Origin: DATKMP01 sp035541775 | GTDB taxonomy: Bacteria > Bacteroidota > Ignavibacteria > UBA10030 | Assembly: GCA_035541775.1 (NCBI GenBank) | Contig: DATKMP010000238.1 | Location: 1-30,092, forward strand | Direction of reading: 5' to 3' | Length of the DNA stretch: 30,092 nucleotides | Shown: positions 15,533 through 23,386 of the stretch, one piece after another | Layout: each line of letters starts with the position of its first letter | Numbering within the stretch: position 1 is the first letter of the stretch | The notes under the pieces: generated by a model | What the model was told of the DNA's origin: nothing | Seen by the model: only the letters and a program-made list of their open reading frames with translations | Databases searched by the model: none | Program-made: the position numbers and the translations under genes

Positions 15533-15559
15533 AAAAAAAAACTTGATTGATTATCAAGT
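15533..15559 (-). terminator. Terminator/attenuator-like hairpin upstream of tilS
   Basis: On the minus strand ACTTGAT-AATCA-ATCAAGT (15559-15541) is a perfect seven-base-pair hairpin followed by eight or nine T residues, ending three bases before the GTG at 15529. The stem is AT-rich and so weak, but the layout is that of an intrinsic terminator. With no gene transcribed into it from the right on this strand within the window (the kinase is divergent), it may attenuate the tilS-hpt-ftsH transcript. Confidence 0.45.
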
Positions 15560-15738
15560 TGCGGCAAAATCAAAAGGCGCTTCGATGTACGGTAAAAATC
15601 ACAATCTCCTTTTTTTAAGATACGGCATTTTGGCTGGAAAGACAAGAAGACGAAACAGCATGGCGGTTGAACCGATATCGACACAAAATAATTTCCGTTG
15701 CTTGCCTTTCCTTTGAAAATAGGATAACTTTTTTATGT

Positions 15739-17580
15739 ATGAAAAGTTTGCGTTATAAAGTGGTGTTCGGGTATGTGGTAATTGTCATTATCGGATTGGC
15801 AACGAGCATGTTCGCCGTGTACAACTTTTCGCAGCTGAACGATGCCGTGGGAAATATTATCCGGGATAATTATGAAAGCGTACGCGCAGTACAGAATATG
15901 GTCAAAGCGCTGGAGCGGCAGGAAAATGCGCAATTCCAAATGCTGCTCGGCGATGAAGACGCCGCGTATGTGCAGTTCACCGTCAATCGTTCTGGATTTT
16001 TGGGCTGGTATGAAAAATCCAAAAGCACGCCGATGAATTCTGCTGAAGCGGGATTACTGAATGAAATCGGAGTGCTGTACAAATCGTACATCGCGAGCAG
16101 CGATTCGATGTATTCCATCTTGCAAGTAAAACATAACACGGCTTTGGCGGCAAAATACAAATCGCAAACTATTCAGCCGGTCCTTAATCGGTTGAAGGAA
16201 CGCTGCTTTCAACTGCTCGAGATGAATCAAGATGCGATGTCGCAAACAGAGATGAAAGTTCGTCGAACGACGTCCGATGCGACATACACCGTTATCGTCA
16301 TCTCTATAGCATCGATCATCTTAAGTTTTATTATTAGCACTCGCTTTACTCGCTCGATCATCAATCCGGCAGAAAAATTGACGGCATCTGTTCGAAAAAT
16401 CAGTCAGGGGCAGCTCAATCAAAAAATTGATGTCGTTACGGATGACGAAATCGGCGTGCTGGGACGAGAATTTAATAAGATGACGGAACGTTTGCGGATG
16501 TACGAAGAATTAAATGTTCAGCAACTGATCTCGGAAAAAAAGAAATCCGAAACGATTGTCGAAAGTATTGTCGATCCGATTATTGTCACCGATGAATTTG
16601 GGAAACTTGTTTTGATGAACAGCGCTGCCGAAACGGTATTGAATATTCACGGCAGCGAATGGCAGGGGAAACTATTACGCGAGGTGATGGCGAACCAGCA
16701 ATGGGTAGAAACGTTGGAGTTCGGCATTTCGCATCGGCGCGACCATGAACATCGCGATCAATTATTAACGGTGAACCGCAGTGCCGTCATGTTGTATTAT
16801 CGCCCTCGGTACGCAACATTCTTCGATACCAACGGCCAGGTGCAGGGAGTGGTGACGCTGCTGCAGGATGTAACGCGCTTTAAAGATCTGGATCGAATGA
16901 AATCGGAATTCATTGCAACCGTTTCGCACGAATTGCGCACGCCGCTCACGTCGCTTGCTATGGGCATCGATTTACTTGCACAGCAAGTGGTCGGGGAAAT
17001 CAATGCGCGTCAGAAAGATTTACTTGCAGCGGCGAAAGATGATTCTGAACGGTTGAGAAAATTAGTGAAAGAATTGTTGGATCTCTCGCGCATGGAATCC
17101 GGCAAATATGAAATGAAAAAAGAGTTGATCGATTTTTCGAAATTAGTGGAAGATGCAGTACGTCCGCTCCGGCTGCCGTTCCGGGAAAAAGAAATCGAAC
17201 TTCGCCTGTCCTTGCCGGACGATTTGCCGATGCTTTCCGGCGACTCCAATTATTTAACATGGGTTATTACCAATCTTTTAAATAACGCACTGCGGCACAC
17301 AGACGCGGGTGGACAAGTAATGATCTTTGCACAGCGGGAGAAAAACGATCTGTTGCTGGTTGCCGTAAAAGATACTGGCCATGGCATTCCACCTGAATAT
17401 CAAGAAAGTATATTCGATAAATTCGTTCAAGTGAAAAGTTCGACAGAGACAACTCCGGGAAGCGTCGGGTTGGGTTTGGCGATTGCACGGGAGGCGGTCG
17501 AAGCGCATGGCGGAAGAATGTGGGTGCAAAGTCAAGTCGGTATCGGCAGTACATTTTTCTTTACGCTTCCCATCGGATAA
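15739..17580 (+). CDS. Membrane sensor histidine kinase (HAMP-PAS-HisKA-HATPase)
   Basis: A 613-residue sensor kinase. Membrane helix 1 (about 8-29) is followed by a helical periplasmic sensor of the four-helix type (30-182) and membrane helix 2 (183-201). A HAMP domain follows (202-256), then a coiled linker, a PAS domain (about 270-380), HisKA with phospho-acceptor His397 in VSHELRTPL, and an ATPase domain with N-box NNALRH, G1 DTGHGIP and G2 GSVGLGLAIA. The architecture resembles NtrY/KinB-like kinases paired with sigma-54 regulators, which is what follows 17 bases later. The ligand is unknown. The ATG at 15739 begins the first helix; an AGGA box is rather far away. It is divergent from tilS. 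Confidence 0.92.
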   Translation: MKSLRYKVVFGYVVIVIIGLATSMFAVYNFSQLNDAVGNIIRDNYESVRAVQNMVKALERQENAQFQMLLGDEDAAYVQFTVNRSGFLGWYEKSKSTPMNSAEAGLLNEIGVLYKSYIASSDSMYSILQVKHNTALAAKYKSQTIQPVLNRLKERCFQLLEMNQDAMSQTEMKVRRTTSDATYTVIVISIASIILSFIISTRFTRSIINPAEKLTASVRKISQGQLNQKIDVVTDDEIGVLGREFNKMTERLRMYEELNVQQLISEKKKSETIVESIVDPIIVTDEFGKLVLMNSAAETVLNIHGSEWQGKLLREVMANQQWVETLEFGISHRRDHEHRDQLLTVNRSAVMLYYRPRYATFFDTNGQVQGVVTLLQDVTRFKDLDRMKSEFIATVSHELRTPLTSLAMGIDLLAQQVVGEINARQKDLLAAAKDDSERLRKLVKELLDLSRMESGKYEMKKELIDFSKLVEDAVRPLRLPFREKEIELRLSLPDDLPMLSGDSNYLTWVITNLLNNALRHTDAGGQVMIFAQREKNDLLLVAVKDTGHGIPPEYQESIFDKFVQVKSSTETTPGSVGLGLAIAREAVEAHGGRMWVQSQVGIGSTFFFTLPIG

Positions 17581-17597
17581 TTTTGTATCATACCAGT

Positions 17598-18917
17598 ATG
17601 GAACAGCACAAACCAACAGCATTAGTGGTGGACGACGAACGAAACATTCTCAATACCATCGGGATTTGTCTCGAATCAATCGGTATGATCGTGACGTTAT
17701 GTTCCAAGCCGCAGGATGTGATCCACTTGCTGCAACAGCAATCATTCGATCTTGCGTTTGTCGATTTAAAAATGTCGCCGATGGATGGCGTGGAAGTATT
17801 GTCGGAAATCAAACAATATTCTCCTGCGACCACCGTCATTATTATGACGGCGCATGGCTCGGTCGATACCGCCGTCATTGCCATTAAAAAAGGCGCGTAC
17901 GATTATTTACAAAAGCCGTTCGATTTTGAAGAGTTGAAACTCTTCACGCAAAAAGTTTTAGAACATCATCGCTTGGTTCATGAAGTGCAGGAGTTGAAAG
18001 AGGAACTTGCGACGCTGCAAGGCACCGGCGATATTGTTACGCGCAACCGCACGATGATCGAGCAGTTAGATCTTGCGGCACGTGTCGCGGAAAGCAGTAT
18101 CAGCGTGTTGATCGAAGGAGAAAGCGGTACCGGGAAAGAACTTGTCGCGCATTATGTGCATCAACAAAGCGGACGCGCCGACAAACCGTTTATCAAAGTA
18201 AATTGTGCAGCGATACCGGAACAATTATTAGAAAGCGAATTATTCGGCCATGTGCGCGGCGCATTCACCGGAGCGCTCAAAGACCGGCAAGGCCGATTTG
18301 AATTGGCCGACGGCGGTACAATATTTTTAGATGAAATCGGTGAACTGCCTTCATCCATTCAATCAAAATTATTGCGTGTTCTGCAAACAAAAGATTTTGA
18401 GCGCATCGGCGAAAATGTTACGCGCAAAGTCGATGTTCGTGTCGTTTCGGCCACGAACCGGAATCTTGACGAAGCATTAAAAGAAAATGTATTCCGTGAA
18501 GATTTATTTTATCGATTGAATGGCGTACGCATTAAGCTGCCGCCATTGCGCGAACGTCCAGAAGATATTCCCTTATTGCTTCAATACTTTGTCCATAAAT
18601 TTTCCGGCGGCCGAAAAATTGCCATTGCACCCGATGCTGAAACAGCATTGCGGGAATATCGCTGGAGCGGAAACGTTCGGGAAATGGAAAATGTCGTTGA
18701 ACGGGCAACGTTGCTGGCGAACGAGAGCATCGAGTTGAATCATCTGCCGGAGGAGATAAAATCAACGCAACCCTCTGGAATGCTTTCACTCGAAGAAGCA
18801 GAACGCGTACAAATTAAACGTGTTTTGCAAATTGCAAAAGATTATGATGAAGCGGCGCAAATTCTCGGCGTCGATAGAAAAACATTGTTAAATAAAAGAA
18901 AAAAATACGGATTGTAA
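17598..18917 (+). CDS. Sigma-54-dependent response regulator (NtrC family)
   Basis: A 439-residue NtrC-type regulator. The receiver domain (1-122) has the acidic pair Asp12-Asp13, phospho-acceptor Asp56, Thr84 and Lys106. The AAA+ domain has Walker A GESGTGKE (174-181), the sigma-54 contact loop GAFTGA (221-226), Walker B TIFLDEIGELP and an arginine-finger region FREDLFYRLNGVRIKLPPLRER. The C-terminus is a short Fis-like helix-turn-helix ending ILGVDRKTLLNKRKKYGL. It should activate sigma-54 promoters when phosphorylated by the kinase upstream. The ATG at 17598 has no strong Shine-Dalgarno, and translation may be coupled to the kinase. Its targets are unknown. Confidence 0.94.
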   Translation: MEQHKPTALVVDDERNILNTIGICLESIGMIVTLCSKPQDVIHLLQQQSFDLAFVDLKMSPMDGVEVLSEIKQYSPATTVIIMTAHGSVDTAVIAIKKGAYDYLQKPFDFEELKLFTQKVLEHHRLVHEVQELKEELATLQGTGDIVTRNRTMIEQLDLAARVAESSISVLIEGESGTGKELVAHYVHQQSGRADKPFIKVNCAAIPEQLLESELFGHVRGAFTGALKDRQGRFELADGGTIFLDEIGELPSSIQSKLLRVLQTKDFERIGENVTRKVDVRVVSATNRNLDEALKENVFREDLFYRLNGVRIKLPPLRERPEDIPLLLQYFVHKFSGGRKIAIAPDAETALREYRWSGNVREMENVVERATLLANESIELNHLPEEIKSTQPSGMLSLEEAERVQIKRVLQIAKDYDEAAQILGVDRKTLLNKRKKYGL

Positions 18918-19055
18918 ATTGTAAAGGGAAAAATTATTTAAAATCTAAAGCGAGAGGGTTCGGAGGTGAATAACTCAAACATTTGGATTATTGTGAATTT
19001 TAAAACTGTCTGAATCGTATGGCTGTTGTTTCAACCTTGCAATCTCAATAATGAC

Positions 19056-19070
19056 GGGGAATAATTCCCC
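19056..19070. promoter_or_regulatory. Palindrome GGGGAATAATTCCCC, copy 1
   Basis: Seven-base perfect arms around a single central A. The preceding bases AATAATGAC are nearly shared with copy 2 (AATAATGC), so the repeated unit is about 23 bases. The centre-to-centre spacing is 77 bases. The pair looks like an operator for a dimeric regulator. Confidence 0.5.
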
Positions 19071-19132
19071 ATTCTCTAACTCTTGATTTTATTTATCGCA
19101 ACGCATTTTCCCCTTAGCCGAAAAAATAATGC

Positions 19133-19147
19133 GGGGAATAATTCCCC
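19133..19147. promoter_or_regulatory. Palindrome GGGGAATAATTCCCC, copy 2
   Basis: Identical to copy 1. It is followed after four bases by a run of seven T residues (AAAGATTTTTTTG), so as RNA it could also act as a weak terminator, with five G/C-rich pairs and a five-base loop, for the response-regulator transcript. Operator and terminator roles cannot be separated by reading alone. Confidence 0.5.
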
Positions 19148-19276
19148 AAAGATTTTTTTGAATTTCATAAAAACCGCTTCTTTTCCTTGAATTTTCCATT
19201 TCTTCCAAAACTGTTTTATGGCATCGAAATTGAGTAAGGGAAGTGTCTGGTATAAATGTTTATGGAGTAAAAAAAT

Positions 19277-19624
19277 ATGGCAACGAAGGTTACAACGTTA
19301 AACAATCTGGATGTTGCGATTCTTGAACCGCGCGGGTCATTGATCGGCGGAGAAGAGACGGATGAGTTTAAAGCAAAAGCAAAAGACCTGATTGAACAGG
19401 GAAATAAAAAACTTATTCTGGATCTTGGCGGAATCACTTACATTAACAGTACCGGTATCGGCGCGTTAGTTGGTATTCATTCTGCATATCAAAAAGCGCA
19501 AGGAAAAATTCGATTGTGCAATGTTGCAAAAGGCGTTCAAAATGTGTTTGTCATTACCAAGTTGACGAGCGTATTCGACGTCGAAGAAGATCGCGAGCAG
19601 GCGATCAAAAGTTTTAAATCATAA
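19277..19624 (+). CDS. STAS domain anti-sigma factor antagonist (SpoIIAA-like)
   Basis: A 115-residue single STAS domain. The phospho-acceptor is Ser58 in the conserved block GGITYINSTGIGALVGIHSAY; the C-terminal part reads VITKLTSVFDVEEDREQAIKSF as in RsbV/SpoIIAA proteins. Such proteins bind a serine kinase/anti-sigma factor when unphosphorylated and so switch a regulator on. No partner kinase or phosphatase is encoded in the window. The ATG follows GGAG with a ten-base spacing. It lies 51 bases ahead of exbB, so it may be cotranscribed with the Ton system, an interesting regulatory link. Confidence 0.92.
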   Translation: MATKVTTLNNLDVAILEPRGSLIGGEETDEFKAKAKDLIEQGNKKLILDLGGITYINSTGIGALVGIHSAYQKAQGKIRLCNVAKGVQNVFVITKLTSVFDVEEDREQAIKSFKS

Positions 19625-19675
19625 ATCATTTTTTAGTTCAACAATCTTACAATCAAATATATAGGAGAACGTTTC

Positions 19676-20410
19676 ATGAAAACATCTACGTTCAATTTTA
19701 TCACGTTAGTCGCTTCCGCAGTCATCGGCTACTTGATATATGAATATGCATTACCAAAATTTATTAAAGAAGGCGGTCCGTTAGTTATTCTGCTGATCGC
19801 TGTTGCCATTATGTTGTTTGCCGTTATCTTCGAGCGTTGGTTCTCGCTTCGCAAAGCGCAGGGCAAAGGCGCTCTTCCGGTATTCTTAAAGAACGTCCAG
19901 CAAGCCGTGAATTCCGGCGATATCGACGGAGCCATTGCTGCGTGCGATAAACAACGCGGTTCATGCGCCAATATTCTGCGCGCAGGTTTAGAGCGCTACA
20001 AGACGGTTGTCGAAGAAGGCGATGTCAAAGGCCAACGAGAATTGATGGAAAGCATTCAACGCTCTATTGAAGAAGCCACGATGTTGGAAGTGCCGATGCT
20101 GGAACGCAATCTCCCCATGATGTCCACGATCGCTTCGATCGGAACGATGGTCGGTTTGCTCGGAACGGTCATCGGTATGATTCGTTCCTTCCAGGCCATG
20201 GCCAAAGGCGGCGCACCGGATGCCATTCAGCTTTCTCTTGGTATTTCCGAAGCACTGATCAATACCGCAGGCGGCCTGGTTGCCGGTATCGGTGGTATTG
20301 TTGCATACAATTTCTTTACGGTAAAGATCGATAACTTTACCTATATGATTGATGAAGCAAGCTATGCTGTTATTCAATCGCTTGTTTCACGTAAACCCCA
20401 TAAAAAATAA
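19676..20410 (+). CDS. exbB: MotA/TolQ/ExbB proton channel family protein
   Basis: A 244-residue inner-membrane protein forming the pentameric proton channel that powers TonB. It has helices at about 8-25 and 35-53, a long cytoplasmic segment with the family helix (IQRSIEEATMLEVPMLERNLPMMSTIASIGTMVGLLGTVIGMI), and a last helix around ALINTAGGLVAGIGGIVAYNFF. These are the hallmark Gly- and Thr-rich pore helices. The ATG follows AGGAGAAC. It heads the exbB-exbD-exbD-tonB set. TolQ is less likely because TonB, not TolA/Pal, follows. Confidence 0.93.
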   Translation: MKTSTFNFITLVASAVIGYLIYEYALPKFIKEGGPLVILLIAVAIMLFAVIFERWFSLRKAQGKGALPVFLKNVQQAVNSGDIDGAIAACDKQRGSCANILRAGLERYKTVVEEGDVKGQRELMESIQRSIEEATMLEVPMLERNLPMMSTIASIGTMVGLLGTVIGMIRSFQAMAKGGAPDAIQLSLGISEALINTAGGLVAGIGGIVAYNFFTVKIDNFTYMIDEASYAVIQSLVSRKPHKK

Positions 20411-20429
20411 TTGAAGGCGAGGATTTCCT

Positions 20430-20897
20430 ATGCCACAACATAAACAAAAGCGAGTCAATGTCAAGATCGACATGACTCCGATGGTCGATGTCACGATGCT
20501 GTTGCTCACCTTCTTTATGATGACGACACAGTTTAAACCCCCCGAGGAAGTAACGGTGGATTTACCGGCGTCGCATTCACAGTTCAAACTTCCAGAATCG
20601 GATGTGATGATGGTGTATGTGAACAAAGAAGGAAAGATTTATCTTGGTATCGATAATCAATTTCTGATGGTGCGTTTGTTCGGCGAACAAAATCGTTTGA
20701 AGCGCGAAGTGCAATTGGATAAAGCTGCGCTTGGAAATATTTTGATTCAAGCGCGTATCAATAATCCTCGACTGCGCACCGTACTCAAAGGCGATAAAGC
20801 TGCACCGTACGGACCTATTGAAGATGTCATGGATGTCTTAGTCAAAGCGAAAATTACACGCTTTAATTTAGTTACAGAATTGAATAAAGGAGCATAA
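20430..20897 (+). CDS. exbD: Biopolymer transport protein ExbD/TolR family, first copy
   Basis: A 155-residue single-pass protein. A short basic N-terminus leads to VKIDMTPMVDVTMLLLTFFMMTT, with Asp20 as the conserved proton-carrying residue in the membrane helix. The periplasmic part ends with the ExbD dimer domain (RTVLKGDKAAPYGPIEDVMDVLVKAKITRFNLVTE). It forms the ion-driven motor with ExbB. It lies 19 bases after exbB and one base before the second copy. It is longer than the second copy in its periplasmic insertion (NQFLMVRLFGEQNRLKREVQL). Confidence 0.93.
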   Translation: MPQHKQKRVNVKIDMTPMVDVTMLLLTFFMMTTQFKPPEEVTVDLPASHSQFKLPESDVMMVYVNKEGKIYLGIDNQFLMVRLFGEQNRLKREVQLDKAALGNILIQARINNPRLRTVLKGDKAAPYGPIEDVMDVLVKAKITRFNLVTELNKGA

Positions 20898-20898
20898 A

Positions 20899-21390
20899 AT
20901 GTCCGCAGTTGAAACTGCAGAGCCGAAAGCCCAAAAAGGCGGCAAAAAGAAAGCAAAGCGGGTTGGTGTACGCATCGATATGACACCGATGGTCGATGTG
21001 TGTATGCTTCTGCTCACGTTCTTTATGCTGACGACGGTTTTCAATAAACCGCAAACGATGGAATTAAACCTTCCACCGGATTTAAAACAAAAAGTCGAAG
21101 TACAAAATTCTGCTTTACTCACACTCCGTGTCGCAGCAGATTTTTCCATCTATTGGAATAAGGGAGATGACCTCAAACTGCAAAAACTGACCTTTCGAGA
21201 ACTTCGTTCGTTCCTCGTCGATCAAGGCCGCAGCAATCCCAAACTTGTTGTTCTTATCAAAATCAATCGTGATGCAACGTACGACAACATGGTCAATCTG
21301 ATGGATGAAGTCAATCTTGCCAATATCACGCGCTTTAGTCTTGTGCCGATGGACGACGCAGATAAAGCATTAATGGCAAAGGCAGGATAA
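20899..21390 (+). CDS. exbD: Biopolymer transport protein ExbD/TolR family, second copy
   Basis: A 163-residue paralogue of the preceding gene. A Lys-rich N-tail (KGGKKKAKR) leads to VRIDMTPMVDVCMLLLTFFMLTT with Asp33 as the proton carrier, then an ExbD periplasmic domain with PKLVVLIKINRDATYDNMVNLMDEVNLANITRFSLV. Paired exbD genes are usual in Bacteroidota-type Ton operons and suggest a heterodimeric motor axle. The ATG follows AAAGGAGC, which lies inside the end of the first copy. It lies nine bases before tonB. Confidence 0.93.
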   Translation: MSAVETAEPKAQKGGKKKAKRVGVRIDMTPMVDVCMLLLTFFMLTTVFNKPQTMELNLPPDLKQKVEVQNSALLTLRVAADFSIYWNKGDDLKLQKLTFRELRSFLVDQGRSNPKLVVLIKINRDATYDNMVNLMDEVNLANITRFSLVPMDDADKALMAKAG

Positions 21391-21399
21391 GGAGAACCT

Positions 21400-22146
21400 A
21401 TGGCAAATGTAGCATTAGTAGTTCCTTACAAGACTTCCGGCTATGGAGCCGCTGAACTTAAAACGGTCTATAAAAAATACATGTCATTTGGATTTTTGTT
21501 GGCCACGACGGTTATCTGTTCAGTGATTGGTTCTTATTATTTAGCCGAATGGTTAAGTGAGGAAGATGAACCGGTACAGACGGTTCGTATTTTAAAATAT
21601 ACCGACCTTGGCCCGCCGCCTTCGATTCAAAGCAACGAAGTAGCGCCATCGGTCGCCGCAGAAGGACCGGCCGTAAAACCGAGCATCGGCGTTCCTGTTC
21701 CTGTTCCTGATGCAGAAGTAAATCCGGAACAAACGATTGCCACACAGGCAGAGTTGAGCGCTCAATCTGCGCCGGTCAGCGATGTCGGCACAGGCTCTGG
21801 TGGCAGTGTTCAGGTGGAACAAAACCTTGAGATCAGCGATGAAGGCCCGCCGCCCGATTTCGTTCCATACGAAAAAGAGCCGACGGTCGTCAAAAAGATC
21901 GAACCGAAATATCCGGACCTTGCTTTGCGCGCAGGTCTTGAAGGCAATGTGTTCGTTAAAGTTTGGGTGGATAAAGAAGGAAAGGTTCGCAAAGTGGTGA
22001 TCTTGAAGAGCGATGCAGAAATCTTCAATGAAGCAGCCATCGATGCAGCAAAACAATGGGTGTTCACACCTGCTGTGATGCAAAAAGGACCTGTCTCGGT
22101 ATGGGTTTCTATTCCATTCCGATTTAGACTGCAAACAAACAAATAA
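21400..22146 (+). CDS. tonB: Energy transducer TonB
   Basis: A 248-residue TonB family protein. A cytoplasmic N-tail (1-27) is followed by one membrane helix (about 28-49), a Pro- and Glu-rich periplasmic linker with VPVPVP and two GPPP blocks, and a complete C-terminal TonB domain (about 165-246; KKIEPKYPDLALRAGLEGNVFVKVWVDKEG...AKQWVFTPA). It carries energy from ExbB/ExbD to outer-membrane receptors. The start follows AAGGAGAACC. The ATG is nine bases behind the second exbD. A hairpin with a T-run follows the gene. No TonB-dependent receptor is in the window. Confidence 0.93.
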   Translation: MANVALVVPYKTSGYGAAELKTVYKKYMSFGFLLATTVICSVIGSYYLAEWLSEEDEPVQTVRILKYTDLGPPPSIQSNEVAPSVAAEGPAVKPSIGVPVPVPDAEVNPEQTIATQAELSAQSAPVSDVGTGSGGSVQVEQNLEISDEGPPPDFVPYEKEPTVVKKIEPKYPDLALRAGLEGNVFVKVWVDKEGKVRKVVILKSDAEIFNEAAIDAAKQWVFTPAVMQKGPVSVWVSIPFRFRLQTNK

Positions 22147-22162
22147 AAATCTGCAATCTTGA

Positions 22163-22235
22163 CGAAGCTGATGAGAAACGGTACCAGTGTGTTACAACGA
22201 CATTGTTGCTGAATCTTATCAGCTTCGCTTTTTTT
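22163..22235 (+). terminator. Hairpin with T-run after tonB
   Basis: CGAAGCTGATGAGA (22163-22176) pairs with TCTTATCAGCTTCG (22214-22227) with one G-U wobble, then C and seven T residues. The 37-base loop is long and contains a small second hairpin (CAAC...GTTG). It may end part of the Ton transcript before the lipoprotein genes, allowing lower expression of the latter. Confidence 0.75.
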
Positions 22236-22249
22236 GAGCAAGCAGTAAG

Positions 22250-22468
22250 ATGTTGAAGATTTCAAATATTACTTACTATATAAGTTATGTTGTCGGTACG
22301 ATTGCGTTTCTGTTTGGAATCGTGATTTTGCTGGGAGTTGGTTTTACCAATGTCCCGCAGCAACTTCGCGTTGCTTTCGGAGTCGTGTTGATTCTGTGGG
22401 GAATATATCGATTTGTTCTCGCATGGTCGAACTATCGACAACAACAAAAAGAAGAGAAAGAAGAATGA
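22250..22468 (+). CDS. Small two-helix membrane protein, hypothetical
   Basis: A 72-residue protein with two hydrophobic helices (YYISYVVGTIAFLFGIVILLGVGF and LRVAFGVVLILWGIYRFVLAW) and a charged tail rich in Lys, Glu and Gln. I recognise no family. Its stop overlaps the start of the PstS-like gene (ATGA at 22465-22468), so the two are translationally coupled and may work together at the membrane. The start is not preceded by a strong Shine-Dalgarno. Its position in a Ton-associated operon suggests an accessory role; that is inference. Confidence 0.75.
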   Translation: MLKISNITYYISYVVGTIAFLFGIVILLGVGFTNVPQQLRVAFGVVLILWGIYRFVLAWSNYRQQQKEEKEE

Positions 22469-23379
22469 AATCGTTCCTTCCTGTTTTTGTCTGCTGTTTT
22501 TTGTTGATGGCGTGTGTGCCCGGTTGCGAGCATAAAAAAGAAAATACAGCGACATCGGGAAAAATTATTGTACTCGTGAGCGAAGCATATTTGCCGCTGT
22601 TACAATCCCTCACAACAGAATTTACCAGCTTATACCCCGAAGCGCAATTTGATGTTCGACCGGTTTCCACACGCGAAGCGATTGTCCATCTTCTCAATGA
22701 TAGTGTACACACCATTTGCATCGATCGGCAATTCAATGACGAAGAACATCGAATTGCCGACCAAGCGGGAATGAAGATTGTTGAAAACCACATTGCCGAT
22801 GATGCGGTTGCACTGGTGGTGCATGAGTTGAATCCACTCGGTTCCATCAGCGCTGACATTGCAAAAAAAATTATCGACGGAACCGTGACACGCTGGGAAC
22901 AAATACCGGGCTCGAAACAATCGGGCGCCATTGATGTGGTGTTGACTGGAAAAAATTCCGGCTTATACGAACTTCTTCAGACAACGATTTTTCACGGTAT
23001 GCAACAACTTACGGTCCGTGCAGCATTTCCAACACAACACGATGTTCTTGCGTACATCGCTCAGCATCCGTTTGCCGTGGGATTTGTTTCTGCATCGGTT
23101 GCATTATCTGAACATCCCAAGCAAGTAAAACTTCTTTCACTCGACGTTGTCACGGAAGATGGCTCTCACAAAAAAATGCTGCCGGGGCCGTCAGAAATTT
23201 ATCAAACACTTTACCCATTCAAGTATTCTTTGTATCTTTATACCGCGGAAGCCAAAGCTGCAACTGGCACGGGCTTAACCGCATTTGTTCTATCATATAA
23301 CGGACAACGCATTATTCAAAAGGCGGGACTTGTTCCCGAAAAAATACCAACACGCACGATTCAGTTAACTGCGGAGTAA
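22465..23379 (+). CDS. PstS-like phosphate-binding family lipoprotein
   Basis: A 304-residue periplasmic-binding-like lipoprotein of the PBP domain (PF12849) group. The signal ends in lipobox L14-M15-A16-Cys17. The mature part has the PstS-type pattern: PVSTREAIVHLLNDSVHTICIDRQFNDEE, VALVVHELNPLGSISADIAKKIIDGTVTRWEQIPG, GKNSGLYELLQ, and a C-terminal LTAFVLSYNGQRIIQKAGLVP. Family members bind phosphate. The PstC, PstA and PstB transporter genes are absent; instead it follows exbBDD-tonB and precedes a TPR protein, an arrangement seen in Bacteroidota relatives. A role in sensing or feeding a Ton-dependent receptor is inference. Confidence 0.87.
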   Translation: MKSFLPVFVCCFLLMACVPGCEHKKENTATSGKIIVLVSEAYLPLLQSLTTEFTSLYPEAQFDVRPVSTREAIVHLLNDSVHTICIDRQFNDEEHRIADQAGMKIVENHIADDAVALVVHELNPLGSISADIAKKIIDGTVTRWEQIPGSKQSGAIDVVLTGKNSGLYELLQTTIFHGMQQLTVRAAFPTQHDVLAYIAQHPFAVGFVSASVALSEHPKQVKLLSLDVVTEDGSHKKMLPGPSEIYQTLYPFKYSLYLYTAEAKAATGTGLTAFVLSYNGQRIIQKAGLVPEKIPTRTIQLTAE

Positions 23380-23386
23380 CGAACAC

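Larger units (their letters stand above)
18918..19276. other. 359-base intergenic region with paired palindromes, upstream of the STAS/Ton operon
   Basis: No coding sequence is convincing here. The region is AT-rich and holds two identical palindromes (19056-19070 and 19133-19147), a TATAAA at about 19250, and a GGAG box at 19264-19267 for the STAS gene. A TGGCA-N-TTGAG pattern at 19219-19234 faintly resembles a sigma-54 promoter but lacks the key GC. Confidence 0.6.

Noticed and set aside
15522..15716. A small plus-strand reading frame between tilS and the histidine kinase
   Set aside because: It has no Shine-Dalgarno, no recognisable sequence and overlaps the tilS start; it looks like a chance open frame.
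19219..19234. Sigma-54-like promoter ahead of the STAS gene
   Set aside because: TGGCA is present and TTG follows at a similar distance, but the invariant GC of the -12 element is GA here. A single weak match in AT-rich DNA is not enough.
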